A stretch of 64,000 bases of DNA from Pseudomonas sp. H9 (GTDB taxonomy: Bacteria > Pseudomonadota > Gammaproteobacteria > Pseudomonadales > Pseudomonadaceae): contig NZ_SMOK01000003.1 in NCBI RefSeq assembly GCF_004353925.1, positions 186,001 through 250,000 on the forward strand. Reading direction: 5' to 3'. The notes under the pieces are model-generated. The model saw only the letters and a list, made by a program, of their open reading frames with translations, was not told where the DNA came from and searched no databases. A program made the translations under genes and the position numbers. Below are positions 1-7,926 of the stretch, in pieces; within the stretch, counting starts at the first letter, position 1; every line of letters starts with the position of its first letter.

Positions 1-7
1 CCAGAAC

Positions 8-481
8 ATGAAGCGCCCAGTTCTAGAAACCCTACGCCAGGTGGTCAGTGCCGTAGTCTGCGCCTTTCCAGGTGGCCGTGAATGTGCCGCCACCCGCCTC
101 GGCTACGAGCTCAAGCGGTTCGACAACCATGTTTACGAGAACGCTGGCAGCCGCCCGCTGAGCTACGACCAGATTCACCTGCTGGAGCGCGATGCCGACA
201 CAACGTTTCTTCCAGAGTTCATTGCCAACCTCTACGGCGGCATGTACGTGCCGCTGGTGGCACCTGAAACTCTGGATAACGTCGAGCTGTATACCCGTTC
301 GGTGAACACCGCCGCCAAACGTGGCGTTGTCGACCAGATCATCGAAAAGGCCCTTTCCGATGGCGTCATAGAAAAGGACGAGGCTAAAGCCATCCTGCAA
401 GCTCACAGCCGCTACCAAGCTGCTCGCCACGCCGAGGTGATCGCCACCATCCAACTGCACAGTGAAGGGGGTGAACAGTGA
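8..481 (+). CDS. Phage regulatory protein, CII-like family
   Basis: A 157-residue protein resembling the phage CII-type regulators found in the early region of P2-like Pseudomonas prophages. The N-terminal half (about residues 5-60) looks like the DNA-binding part and reads as a cell-growth/lysogeny switch type domain. Its stop overlaps the GTG start of the next gene, so it is the first visible gene of a tightly coupled early operon. Only seven bases precede the ATG in the window, so the ribosome site and promoter cannot be judged. In this family the protein is expected to control the lysis-lysogeny choice, but that role is inferred from family and position. Confidence 0.7.
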   Translation: MKRPVLETLRQVVSAVVCAFPGGRECAATRLGYELKRFDNHVYENAGSRPLSYDQIHLLERDADTTFLPEFIANLYGGMYVPLVAPETLDNVELYTRSVNTAAKRGVVDQIIEKALSDGVIEKDEAKAILQAHSRYQAARHAEVIATIQLHSEGGEQ

Positions 482-771
482 GCACCTACAAGCTCGTTTG
501 CCCTCACTGCAGCCAGCGTATGCGCATTCGTACCAGCGAAGGCACACACATCTTCCTGCGCGTGGCCTACCTGCAATGCACCAACGAAGCCTGCGGCTGG
601 TCGGTACGCGCCCAGTTCGAAATGACCCACGAAATGAGCCCAAGCGGCATGGCCAACCCGGCTGTGCGTTTGCCGATTGCCCCTACAGTGATGCGTCGTC
701 AGGCGATGAAGTCCGCCGACGATCAACCCGATTTGCTGGACCAACTGGACATGGAGGTAGCCATCGCATGA
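478..771 (+). CDS. Ogr/Delta-like zinc-finger transcription activator
   Basis: A 97-residue protein with a CPHC pair near residues 9-12 and a second pair, C-x4-C, around residues 35-40, the zinc-binding layout of the Ogr/Delta family. In P2 and P4 phages these proteins bind upstream of late promoters and recruit RNA polymerase through its alpha subunit. The start is GTG at 478, overlapping the upstream stop (GTGA), with a G-rich ribosome site just before it. The gene supports the reading that this block belongs to a P2-like phage or a P4-like satellite. An in-frame ATG is absent at the N-terminus, so GTG is the best start. Confidence 0.75.
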   Translation: MSTYKLVCPHCSQRMRIRTSEGTHIFLRVAYLQCTNEACGWSVRAQFEMTHEMSPSGMANPAVRLPIAPTVMRRQAMKSADDQPDLLDQLDMEVAIA

Positions 772-1142
772 ACGCCATAGCGCTGACCGTGAACCCCGAG
801 ACCGACTACCGCGCTGCAATGCAGCAGGCTGCCGTGGCCTTCTTGTTCCGCCGGGAAGGACTGCATCTCGCCGGCGACCATCAGGTGCTGGAAAACTGCA
901 CCCATTACCTCTGCCAGTCGCTTGAGGTTCCTGATCACCTGGTGCAGCGCATTGCCGAGTTGGCAGTTGCCGAGTTCGAAAGCAAGACCACCGGGCGCTT
1001 ACGGCTGTTGGGCGTGTGTCCCACCAGCGGGATCTTCAGGGCACGACTGATCCTGCTGGATACCGCCACCCAAAAACGGCACCAGGTTCCCGCGCGCTAC
1101 CTACCTCGGCGCCTGCAGCACCACCGCGACACCTCGAAGTAA
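768..1142 (+). CDS. Hypothetical phage protein
   Basis: A 124-residue protein that I do not recognise. The ATG at 768 overlaps the preceding stop (ATGA), so it is translationally coupled to the Ogr-like gene. A longer in-frame reading that begins at 462 would overlap two other genes and has no ribosome site, so I reject that start. The protein has no signal peptide or membrane segment; its C-terminus is rich in Arg and His (around residues 105-124), which would suit nucleic-acid contact. Position in the early operon suggests a small accessory or regulatory factor. Confidence 0.6.
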   Translation: MNAIALTVNPETDYRAAMQQAAVAFLFRREGLHLAGDHQVLENCTHYLCQSLEVPDHLVQRIAELAVAEFESKTTGRLRLLGVCPTSGIFRARLILLDTATQKRHQVPARYLPRRLQHHRDTSK

Positions 1143-1214
1143 ACCCGAACCAACTCCTTCCCGATGCCCCGTTCCGCGTGGGTAAGGGGAAACTGCACTC
1201 CACTGGTGGCCGAA

Positions 1215-1460
1215 ATGAGCAACATCACCATCCAATTGAAGCTCGATGAGCAACAGGCAAAGCAATACCTGCGTTGGCTGAACAGCCAATACGACAACAC
1301 CATGGCTGAAGTTTGGTACTCCGACCGGTACCGGCATGTACCCAGCGGCCAACGCGGGCCCCAGGTATTGCTGGACTTGCCCCACCTTGCTGGCATCTGC
1401 CGTACCCGCAGCGAGCTGAAAAAGCAGCTCGATGAATTTGCAACGGAGCGTGCCAAGTGA
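1215..1460 (+). CDS. Small hypothetical phage protein
   Basis: An 81-residue soluble protein, predicted from the ATG at 1215. An upstream in-frame ATG at 1164 would add 17 residues of unlikely composition, so the later start is preferred although no strong ribosome site is seen for either. The last codons overlap the start of the primase-helicase gene by four bases, which keeps it in the same transcript. No domain is recognised. Small proteins at this position in Pseudomonas prophages are common and mostly uncharacterised. Confidence 0.55.
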   Translation: MSNITIQLKLDEQQAKQYLRWLNSQYDNTMAEVWYSDRYRHVPSGQRGPQVLLDLPHLAGICRTRSELKKQLDEFATERAK

Positions 1461-4198
1461 ACATCAAGCCAATGGAGCAGCAGTTGCGCAGTGAAGTGTT
1501 GCGCCGCCTGCAGGACCAATACGGACTGAAGCCCAGGACCGGCACGCAGTATCTGCGCCAAGGCACCTGCCCCAGTTGCGGTAAGAAAGAACTTTACTCA
1601 CGGCAGGATGAGCCCTGGTTTATCAAGTGCGGCCGCGAGAGCAAGTGTGGCGAGCAGTGGCACGTCAAAGAGCTGTTCGATGACCTGTTCGACGATTACA
1701 GCAAGCGCTACCCGACCACGCAGGAAGCCCCCCGCGCTTCGGCTGACGCCTACCTGCAGTTCGCCCGCGGCTTCGACCTGGGGTTGGTCAAAGGTTGGTA
1801 CACCCAGGAGCACTACTGGGATCGCGAGCTGAACATCGGCAGCGCGACCGTTCGGTTTGCCCTGGAGAAAGGTGGGTTTTGGGAGCGACTGATTGACCAG
1901 CCGCACCGGTTCGGCAAGAAGAAAGCCCGATTCGCTCCGGGCCAATCCCCGAAAGGCTATTGGTGGTGCCCGCCATCCGTAGACCTGCTGGAGGTGCAGG
2001 AGCTGTGGATCGTTGAGGGCATCTTCGACGCCATTGCTTTATTGCACAACGGCCTTGATGCGGTAGCAGCGATGAGCTCCGGGGCATTCCCTTTTGAATC
2101 GCTCAAGACCCTGGCCAAGCAACGCACCGATGCGGGGAAAAAGCTGCCCACGCTGGTGTGGGGGCTGGACAACGAGCCCGGCGCCCATCGCTTCACCCGC
2201 AAGCATGCGGCCATGGCGCGCGAACTCGGCTACAGCTGCGAAGCTGCACAGATTCCACAGCGTGGCCGCAAGGTTGACTGGAACGATCTGCATCAACGTT
2301 GGGCGTTCGTCGACGATTCCGTCAAGCGACTGGACCAGGTCGAGCGCGATATCCGCGAAGCGCGCTACCACGGCAGCCTGCTGTTGGCAGAGTCTGCAGC
2401 GGAGAAAGGCGTGTTGATGTACGACTGGCGTGAGCGCTATGAATTTCACTTCTCATTCGAGAACCGTCTCTACTGGTTCAAGATGGACACGGAGAAACTG
2501 ACAAAGACTACCCAACAGCTGAAAGACTCCGACAGCCAAGAAAATGCGCTGCTGAACGATCGCCAGCTCCGCGACAAGGCCATGCGCCAGTGCGGGATGG
2601 TGATTGAAATCGCCAACTGCAACCCGCAGGCGCTGTACTTCCAGCGCAATGAAGTGACGGACGAGTCCTGGTACTACTTCCGTGTTGACTTCCCCCATGA
2701 CGAACCCAGCGTCCTGAACACCTTCACCGGTGGTCAAGTCGCAGCGGCCAGCGAATTCAAGAAGCGCTTGCTCGGCATGGCGGCAGGTGCCGTGTTCACC
2801 GGTTCCGGTTCTCAGCTCGATCGCATCATGCAAAACCAGCTGTTCGGCCTGAAAACCGTGAAGACCATCGATTACGTCGGCTACAGCAAAGAGCACGGTT
2901 GCTACGTGTTCGGTGACCTGGCCGTGCGCGGCGGCATTCTGGAAAAGGCCAACGCGGAGGATTACTTCGAGTTCAAGGGCCTGCGCCTCAAGACCCTTCA
3001 GAAGTCCATCAAGATGGAGCTCAACCCAGATGCCTCGGGGTACCGAGACGAATGGTTCAAGTGGTTGTGGACGTGCTTCAACACCCAAGGCGTGATCGCC
3101 CTCGCCTTCTGGTTCGGCTCGCTGTTCGCCGAGCAGATCCGTGCTGAGTTCCAGTCCTTCCCGTTCCTAGAGGTGACCGGCGAGGCCGGCGCCGGTAAGT
3201 CTACGTTGTTGATGTTCCTGTGGAAGCTCTTGGGTCGTCCGGACGAAGAAGGAGACGACCCGGTCAAGATGACCAAGGCAGGCCTGCGCCGCTGGCTGAG
3301 CCAAACCTCGAACATGCCAAATGTGATGCTTGAGGCTGACCGCAGCGATACCGAGACAGGGGCGGCGAAGTCCTTCGACTTCGACCAGTTTAAGCCGCTG
3401 TACAACGGTCGTGGCCTGGGCCTGACCGGCGTGAAGAACGGCGGTAATGACACCAACGCGCCACCCTTCCGGGCGAGCCTGGTGTTCAGCCAGAACGCCA
3501 CCGTAGCGGCATCCGAGGCGATCCTCACTCGCATCGTCAAACTTCACTTTGTTCGACCTGACGTCACAAGCGACAGCCGAGCCGCAGCCGACAACCTGAA
3601 CCACCTGCAGGCCAGCGAAGTCAGCCACTTCCTGCTCATGGCTGCGAAGGCCGACCAGAAAATCATGGAGACCTTCCGCGCCCAGGTGAAGGTGCACGAG
3701 CAGGCCCTACGCGAAATGCGGGAGATCCGCATCGAACGGATCATCAAAAACCACGCACAGATGATGGCTCTGGTCGATGCCCTGCGAACTCTCGTACCTA
3801 TGACCGATCGCCAGCATGACGGCGTACTGCGCGAGCTGACCTGCATGGCCATCGCCCGACAGCACGACGTGAATGCTGATCCGAAGGAAGTCGCCGAGTT
3901 CTGGGAGGTGTACGAGTACCTGGAGTCCCTCAGTGATGACGCCGTGGTCAACCACAGCAAGAAAGACGACCTGATCGCCATCAACCTCAACGACTTCTGC
4001 GAGCGCGCCGCCGAGCACAAACAAAAGCTGGCCGACGCCTCCACCTTGCGCAGCCTGCTGCGCAACAGCCGGTCGCGGCCATTCGTCGACGCCAATCGTG
4101 CGGTCGACAGCGCCGTGCGTGCTGCCTTTAACAATCGAAACAACGCTGCGAATCAGCGCAGCACCACAGTGAAGTGCTGGACCTTCAAGGCCAGCTAA
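1457..4198 (+). CDS. Phage replication protein: zinc-finger primase with Toprim and helicase domains
   Basis: A 913-residue protein with the domain order of P4-alpha-like replication enzymes. Residues about 36-67 carry a Cys cluster (CPSC, then Cys and His) typical of a primase zinc finger. Residues about 183-215 contain VEGIFDAIAL, the Toprim metal-binding core. A Walker A motif GEAGAGKST sits near residue 577, inside a superfamily 3-like ATPase region, and its conserved surroundings continue to about residue 720. It should prime and unwind the element's own DNA. The start ATG overlaps the previous gene. It is the largest gene of the element and appears intact. Confidence 0.8.
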   Translation: MNIKPMEQQLRSEVLRRLQDQYGLKPRTGTQYLRQGTCPSCGKKELYSRQDEPWFIKCGRESKCGEQWHVKELFDDLFDDYSKRYPTTQEAPRASADAYLQFARGFDLGLVKGWYTQEHYWDRELNIGSATVRFALEKGGFWERLIDQPHRFGKKKARFAPGQSPKGYWWCPPSVDLLEVQELWIVEGIFDAIALLHNGLDAVAAMSSGAFPFESLKTLAKQRTDAGKKLPTLVWGLDNEPGAHRFTRKHAAMARELGYSCEAAQIPQRGRKVDWNDLHQRWAFVDDSVKRLDQVERDIREARYHGSLLLAESAAEKGVLMYDWRERYEFHFSFENRLYWFKMDTEKLTKTTQQLKDSDSQENALLNDRQLRDKAMRQCGMVIEIANCNPQALYFQRNEVTDESWYYFRVDFPHDEPSVLNTFTGGQVAAASEFKKRLLGMAAGAVFTGSGSQLDRIMQNQLFGLKTVKTIDYVGYSKEHGCYVFGDLAVRGGILEKANAEDYFEFKGLRLKTLQKSIKMELNPDASGYRDEWFKWLWTCFNTQGVIALAFWFGSLFAEQIRAEFQSFPFLEVTGEAGAGKSTLLMFLWKLLGRPDEEGDDPVKMTKAGLRRWLSQTSNMPNVMLEADRSDTETGAAKSFDFDQFKPLYNGRGLGLTGVKNGGNDTNAPPFRASLVFSQNATVAASEAILTRIVKLHFVRPDVTSDSRAAADNLNHLQASEVSHFLLMAAKADQKIMETFRAQVKVHEQALREMREIRIERIIKNHAQMMALVDALRTLVPMTDRQHDGVLRELTCMAIARQHDVNADPKEVAEFWEVYEYLESLSDDAVVNHSKKDDLIAINLNDFCERAAEHKQKLADASTLRSLLRNSRSRPFVDANRAVDSAVRAAFNNRNNAANQRSTTVKCWTFKAS

Positions 4199-4247
4199 CC
4201 CACCAGGGCGCGGCAACGCCCAGGTATCAATCCGTAGGAGAAGCACC

Positions 4248-4391
4248 ATGCGCAATGAAGACCATGACGAGCTGTACCACCCCACTCGACACGAATCGCT
4301 ATCCACGCTGGCAGCTAGCGGACTGACGCTGGCCCTGTTGATCGCGGTTGGCTACGCCTTCCCCGACTTGCTGACCACCCTGCTCCGTTGA
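4248..4391 (+). CDS. Small single-span membrane protein (47 aa) in the phage early region
   Basis: A 47-codon reading frame with a strong ribosome site (GTAGGAG, seven to eight bases before the ATG). The first 20 residues are charged and polar (MRNEDHDELYHPTRHESL), and residues about 20-46 form one hydrophobic segment ending in Arg. The same AGGAGAAGCAC leader precedes the next gene and the one at 4851, which supports it as a true gene. The product is unknown; an inner-membrane peptide is the simplest reading. Confidence 0.55.
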   Translation: MRNEDHDELYHPTRHESLSTLAASGLTLALLIAVGYAFPDLLTTLLR

Positions 4392-4410
4392 TCTTGCGAG
4401 GAGAAGCACG

Positions 4411-4773
4411 ATGAAAGATCAACCCGCTGAGAATCTGGAACTGCTGTTCGCCTTCGAAGACTGGGCCAAGCCACGCGGCTACGACCTGTCACGAGGGACC
4501 GGCGAGTTTCAGAACCTGGAAACACGCAACGCCTGGCTCGGCTTTGAGGCTGCACACGGCCCAGACGGTTGCCGCCCGATCGGGCAACAGTTGTATGCCC
4601 TGATCAAGAAAAGCAGCGAATACGCCCATCAGACCGACAAGTTGTTCCCAGTTGTGGTCGGCAAACCACCCTACGACGACTTCTTCGTCCACGGCGGACC
4701 AGGTGGCCTGTACCGCTTGCGAGATGTGGATTTCTACGTGATCGAGGACGGCAAGCAGTACCGCCTCAGCTGA
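4411..4773 (+). CDS. Hypothetical phage protein
   Basis: A 120-residue soluble acidic protein with an excellent ribosome site (GAGGAG) before the ATG. The middle contains a conserved-looking GPDGCRPIGQQ segment and the C-terminus a beta-rich VDFYVIEDGKQYRL stretch. I recognise no domain. It stands 19 bases after the 47-residue membrane gene and is followed by two hairpins, so it may end a sub-operon. Such genes between the replication module and the integrase are usual cargo or control genes of small temperate elements. Confidence 0.6.
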   Translation: MKDQPAENLELLFAFEDWAKPRGYDLSRGTGEFQNLETRNAWLGFEAAHGPDGCRPIGQQLYALIKKSSEYAHQTDKLFPVVVGKPPYDDFFVHGGPGGLYRLRDVDFYVIEDGKQYRLS

Positions 4774-4774
4774 C

Positions 4775-4826
4775 ACCGGCCAGGCCGGTAAAAGAAGGTG
4801 CTGAGGAGCGGCAACTCCCCAGCACC
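4775..4826 (+). other. Two consecutive stem-loops between phage genes
   Basis: Seen directly: a short hairpin ACCGGC-CAG-GCCGGT (4775-4789) is followed by a longer one with arms GGTGCTG (4797-4803) and CAGCACC (4820-4826), one mismatch, then GGAG/CTCC around a six-base loop. No T-run follows, so this is not a standard terminator. It could slow RNA decay, attenuate transcription or bind a regulator. Confidence 0.5.
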
Positions 4827-4850
4827 TGACCAACCCCAAGGAGAAGCACC

Positions 4851-5096
4851 ATGCAAGTACAAACCCCCAAGGTCAGCGCGGCACAGGCTAACACATCGCC
4901 TACGACTCGCCCCCGTCTGGCTTCCTCACAACTGGACCTGCCGAGCATCTGCGACGTCTGCGGCAAAGCTCGCTCAACTCGCAAGCACCAGCGCTGCAGT
5001 CAGATTCGCCAACAACGAAAGTCAATTGAATGGGCAACCTACATGGCCAACGTTGAAGCCAAGCGCGCGCTGGGAGGTCGCCGCTATGTCCGCTGA
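4851..5096 (+). CDS. Small putative zinc-binding phage protein
   Basis: An 81-residue protein with an AAGGAG ribosome site eight bases from the ATG. Residues about 34-49 read ICDVCGKARSTRKHQRC: one CxxC pair and a third Cys/His group set in a basic stretch, compatible with a small zinc ribbon or zinc finger. The C-terminal half is basic and helical in character. Its final codons overlap the next gene by 11 bases. It is probably a nucleic-acid-binding accessory protein, but that is inference from composition. Confidence 0.55.
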   Translation: MQVQTPKVSAAQANTSPTTRPRLASSQLDLPSICDVCGKARSTRKHQRCSQIRQQRKSIEWATYMANVEAKRALGGRRYVR

Positions 5097-5319
5097 ATGC
5101 ATCATCATCGTCCGACAAACCACCGGCACCTACATTGCCAGAGCCTTGGACCACAAACCGACGGCCAGCTGCACCACTGGCCCAGAGCAGGCGGCTGAAG
5201 CGCTGGCTGCGAAACTAGGCCTCATCCCCAATGCCCTCCAGCAGCAAAGAAGCACATTGCCCTATGGCTATTCGTGCTTCTCACACCCAGGCACGAAGCA
5301 CCTTGCCACCAAGAACTGA
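5086..5319 (+). CDS. Small hypothetical phage protein
   Basis: A 77-residue protein starting at the ATG at 5086, with GGGAGG about eight bases before it. It begins MSAECIIIVRQTTGTYIARAL and has no domain known to me; the middle is Ala-rich (EQAAEALAAKLGL) and probably helical. A longer in-frame version from 4798 lacks a ribosome site and would cover the gene at 4851. It is the last gene before the terminator that separates this operon from the integrase. Confidence 0.5.
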   Translation: MSAECIIIVRQTTGTYIARALDHKPTASCTTGPEQAAEALAAKLGLIPNALQQQRSTLPYGYSCFSHPGTKHLATKN

Positions 5320-5360
5320 CGTCACGATCTTCTAGGCCTACCAGTAGGCCACCTTCTAAC

Positions 5361-5390
5361 AACGGCCCATACACTGGGCCGTTTCTTTGT
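5361..5390 (+). terminator. Rho-independent terminator before the integrase
   Basis: Arms AACGGCCCA and TGGGCCGTT with a five-base loop, followed by a T-rich tail. It closes the small-gene operon just 16 bases before the integrase start. Confidence 0.75.
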
Positions 5391-5405
5391 TTTGAGTGCA
5401 ATTCA

Positions 5406-6575
5406 ATGGCAGATGGCGTTGAGGTACGCGGCAACCATGTCCGCGTGTATTTCCGTTACCAGGGTGAACTGTGCCGGGAAACGCTCCCCGGCGATGCGTC
5501 AGCCGCAAGCGTGGCCAACGCTGAACGTCTGGTCGGCATCATCAATTACGAAATTCAGGCCGGCACGTTCAACTATGCCCGCCATTTCCCCGATTCCCCC
5601 AGGGTAAAGACCAACAGCTTGGGTCACTTCATTGATATCTGGCTCGATATCAAACGAAACCAAATGGCCACAAGCGGCTTCGTTATGTACCGAAGCAGGG
5701 CGGAAAAGCACATTCGTCCGCGCTGGGGTCACCTGCAGGCCGACAGCATCGACCACCTGGATATCCAGGATTGGGTGCAGAACACCCTCATGCCCAAGCT
5801 ACACAACAAATCGGTACGCGAGATTGTCAGCCACCTGCGGCAGATTTTCCGTCTGTACCGCACTCGCAACCGTAGTGCTCACGATCCCACAGACGGAATC
5901 ACTATCACCCTCCCCGACGCCGATGATCCTGATCCATTCAGCCGAGAAGAGATCGAGGCCATCCTCGGTACCGAAACTGATCGACAGCAGGAAATCAATC
6001 TGACTGAGTTCATGATCTGGAGCGGACCGCGTGTAAGCGAGGCGATGGCATTGGCCTGGGAGGATGTGGACCTGGACGCTGGTATCGCATTGTTTCGCCG
6101 CGCTCGGGTCAGCGGGCATTACAAGGTGACCAAGACGCGTCGATCGACACGCCAGGTGAAACTACTGGCACCGGCACTGCGTGCACTGCAAGCGCAAGCA
6201 AGGTTCACCATGCATCTGAAGCCTGAACAGATCGAGATCACCGACCGGGATAACCGGACGAAGAAAGTGCAGCGCGTACGGTTTGTGTTTCACAACTCAG
6301 CCACCGGTGAGCCATACCGGACTTCGGACGCCTTGCGCCACGGTTGGTGGATTCATCATCTGAAAAACGCGGGTGTGCGCCAGAGAGGACCGAATACCTG
6401 CCGTCACACATTCGCCAGCCAGATGCTGAGTAGTGGGATAGCCACGCCAGAGTGGATTGCAGATCAGATGGGGCACACGTCCACCGCGATGATTTTCAAG
6501 CACTACGCGAAGTGGATCAGCAAAGACGGCCCGGATGTGGTGGGGTTGTTGAATCAGGCGCTCAGGTTGACCTGA
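5406..6575 (+). CDS. int: Tyrosine-family site-specific integrase
   Basis: A 389-residue phage integrase. The start MADGVEVRG at 5406 is chosen because the longer in-frame reading (5274) runs through the terminator. An N-terminal arm-binding and SAM-like region (about 1-170) precedes the catalytic domain. The first catalytic Arg lies in GPRVSEAMALAW near residue 204. The second Arg is in NTCRHTFASQ, where the usual first His of HxxR is replaced by Asn. The later MGHTS and the nucleophile Tyr in FKHYAKW follow near residues 360-372. The gene ends 122 bases from the 3' end of tRNA-Ser, the classic arrangement for integration at a tRNA gene. Confidence 0.9.
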   Translation: MADGVEVRGNHVRVYFRYQGELCRETLPGDASAASVANAERLVGIINYEIQAGTFNYARHFPDSPRVKTNSLGHFIDIWLDIKRNQMATSGFVMYRSRAEKHIRPRWGHLQADSIDHLDIQDWVQNTLMPKLHNKSVREIVSHLRQIFRLYRTRNRSAHDPTDGITITLPDADDPDPFSREEIEAILGTETDRQQEINLTEFMIWSGPRVSEAMALAWEDVDLDAGIALFRRARVSGHYKVTKTRRSTRQVKLLAPALRALQAQARFTMHLKPEQIEITDRDNRTKKVQRVRFVFHNSATGEPYRTSDALRHGWWIHHLKNAGVRQRGPNTCRHTFASQMLSSGIATPEWIADQMGHTSTAMIFKHYAKWISKDGPDVVGLLNQALRLT

Positions 6576-6586
6576 AAACAATAAAA

Positions 6587-6612
6587 AAGGGGCCTCAAGG
6601 GGCCCCTTCTTT
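6587..6612 (+). terminator. Integrase terminator
   Basis: Arms AAGGGGCC and GGCCCCTT with a six-base loop, in an A-rich to T-rich setting 12 bases after the integrase stop. Confidence 0.75.
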
Positions 6613-6621
6613 GCGTCTGTA

Positions 6622-6654
6622 TTCCCAAAGTGTTCCCAAAACGCTCCCATTTGG
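6622..6654 (+). repeat. Three 11-bp-phased direct repeats, possible integrase arm sites
   Basis: TTCCCAAA occurs at 6622 and 6633, and a degenerate copy CTCCCATT at 6644, each step exactly 11 bases. The array lies between the integrase and the tRNA target. Phased short repeats here are typical of arm-type sites for tyrosine integrases or excisionase sites; the function is inferred. Confidence 0.5.
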
Positions 6655-6696
6655 AGTCGTTACGTTGAGAAAACCCTTTAAAAACAAGACCTTATA

Positions 6697-6784
6697 TGGC
6701 GGAAGCGTAGAGATTCGAACTCTAGGATAGTTGCCCATCGACGGTTTTCAAGACCGTTGCCTTAAACCACTCGGCCACGCTTCC
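6697..6784 (-). tRNA. tRNA-Ser (anticodon UGA)
   Basis: Read on the minus strand, an 88-nt class II tRNA with acceptor arm GGAAGCG pairing CGCTTCC, anticodon loop CTTGAAA (anticodon TGA, codon UCA), a long variable arm, the T-loop GTTCGAATC and an encoded CCA end at 6699-6697. Its 3' end faces the integrase, so it is very likely the attB site. The gene is complete after insertion, as expected when the element carries a copy of the tRNA 3' end. The UGA wobble base is a known cmo5U34 position in gammaproteobacteria, relevant to trhP in this window. Confidence 0.93.
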
Positions 6785-6800
6785 TCGTATTGCGGGCGCC

Positions 6801-6828
6801 ATAATACCGAAATGAAACAAGCTGTCAA
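6801..6828 (-). promoter_or_regulatory. Sigma-70 promoter of tRNA-Ser
   Basis: On the minus strand: -35 TTGACA (6828-6823), 16-base spacer, -10 TATTAT (6806-6801). Start of transcription would be about ten bases before the tRNA 5' end. Confidence 0.7.
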
Positions 6829-6905
6829 ACTCTGTGTGTAGCTGGTTTGCATGGCTCTGTTATGATCTTTGCATCTGAACGTTTCAAACCCACAGGAGTG
6901 TCGCC

Positions 6906-7577
6906 ATGCGCGAACAGGATTACGCCGTCAATCACGGCTCGCAGGTCGAGCAGCAGGAGGTCAGCAAAGTCCTGCGCAATACGTACGGTCTGCTGGCTAT
7001 TACCCTCGCCTTCAGTGGCCTTATGGCCTTTGTGGCTCAACAAATGCGCGTCGGTTACCCGAACATTTTCGTGGTGCTGATCGGTTTCTATGGTCTTTTC
7101 TTCCTCACCAACAAGCTGCGTGACTCGGCCTGGGGCCTGGTTTCCACTTTCGCACTCACCGGCTTCATGGGCTTTATCCTCGGCCCTATCCTCAACCGTT
7201 ACCTGGGCATGGCCGGTGGCGCTGAGGTGGTGAGCTCGGCCTTTGCCATGACGGCGCTGGTGTTTGGTGGTCTGTCGGCTTATGTGTTGATCACCCGTAA
7301 GGACATGAGCTTCCTCGGTGGTTTTATCACTGCCGGTTTCTTTGTTCTGATGGGCGCGGTGCTGGCTAGTCTGTTCTTCCAGATCAGCGGCCTGCAGCTG
7401 GCTATTAGCGCTGGCTTCGTGCTGTTCTCGTCGGTCTGCATTCTGTTCCAGACCAGCGCGATCATTCACGGTGGTGAGCGTAACTACATCATGGCCACTA
7501 TCAGCCTGTATGTGTCGATCTACAACCTGTTCGTCAGCCTGCTGCAACTGTTTGGCTTGATGGGTCGGGATGACTGA
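6906..7577 (+). CDS. yccA: BI-1/YccA family membrane protein
   Basis: A 223-residue integral membrane protein of the Bax inhibitor-1/YccA family with about seven hydrophobic segments. A short polar N-terminus is followed by the first span near residue 26 (YGLLAITLAFSGLMAF). The C-terminal region ISLYVSIYNLFVSLLQLFGL matches the family's conserved end. In E. coli YccA binds and is degraded by FtsH and modulates quality control of membrane proteins; that role is transferred by homology. CAGGAG precedes the ATG. The gene is monocistronic, with its own terminator. Confidence 0.88.
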   Translation: MREQDYAVNHGSQVEQQEVSKVLRNTYGLLAITLAFSGLMAFVAQQMRVGYPNIFVVLIGFYGLFFLTNKLRDSAWGLVSTFALTGFMGFILGPILNRYLGMAGGAEVVSSAFAMTALVFGGLSAYVLITRKDMSFLGGFITAGFFVLMGAVLASLFFQISGLQLAISAGFVLFSSVCILFQTSAIIHGGERNYIMATISLYVSIYNLFVSLLQLFGLMGRDD

Positions 7578-7602
7578 TCTTGAGCTTGGTTAGTGTGTGA
7601 GA

Positions 7603-7626
7603 AAGCCCGCTTCGGCGGGCTTTTTT
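7603..7626 (+). terminator. Terminator after yccA
   Basis: Arms AAGCCCGC and GCGGGCTT around TTCG, followed by six T residues. Confidence 0.85.
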
Positions 7627-7926
7627 GTGGGTTAGGTATAAGGGAGCAACAGTTTTCGTTCGGTGGGCGGGTTTATCGACTGGGCGAATCGCCGCGAATA
7701 TGGGAGAAACACGTGCCGTACCCTGCGGAGTTTGCTTTGCGGCGGTTCGACGTTTCGATACACCCCGCCTAAAGGGGCCGTGAAATTGCGATTGAGTGGG
7801 CTTGGCTCAGTTGCGGTCTTTCAGTTATATCGCTTCGCGGGGCAAACCCGCTCCTACCGAGCCGGTACACTTGGCCGGTGATTGCACGTAGAATGCGCTC
7901 CTTTTTTCTTCCGGGGCAGCACTCCC
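7627..7926. other. Intergenic region with one degenerate REP element
   Basis: About 300 bases with no supported gene. A single REP-like copy CGCGGGGCAAACCCGCTCC lies at 7836-7854. The first 200 bases show no structure I can name, and the short open frame across 7663-7881 has no ribosome site. The promoter of the permease gene should lie in the last 100 bases. Confidence 0.6.
7836..7857 (+). repeat. REP element, single degenerate copy
   Basis: CGCGGGGCAAACCCGCTCC plus TAC: the same palindromic core found throughout the window, with one change (A for G) in the arm. No partner in inverted orientation is nearby. Confidence 0.7.

Noticed and set aside
462..767. Upstream extension of the gene at 768-1142
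   Set aside because: It would overlap the CII-like and Ogr-like genes in another frame; the ATG at 768 with ATGA coupling is better.
7663..7881. 72-codon open frame after yccA
   Set aside because: It runs through a REP element and lacks a ribosome site.
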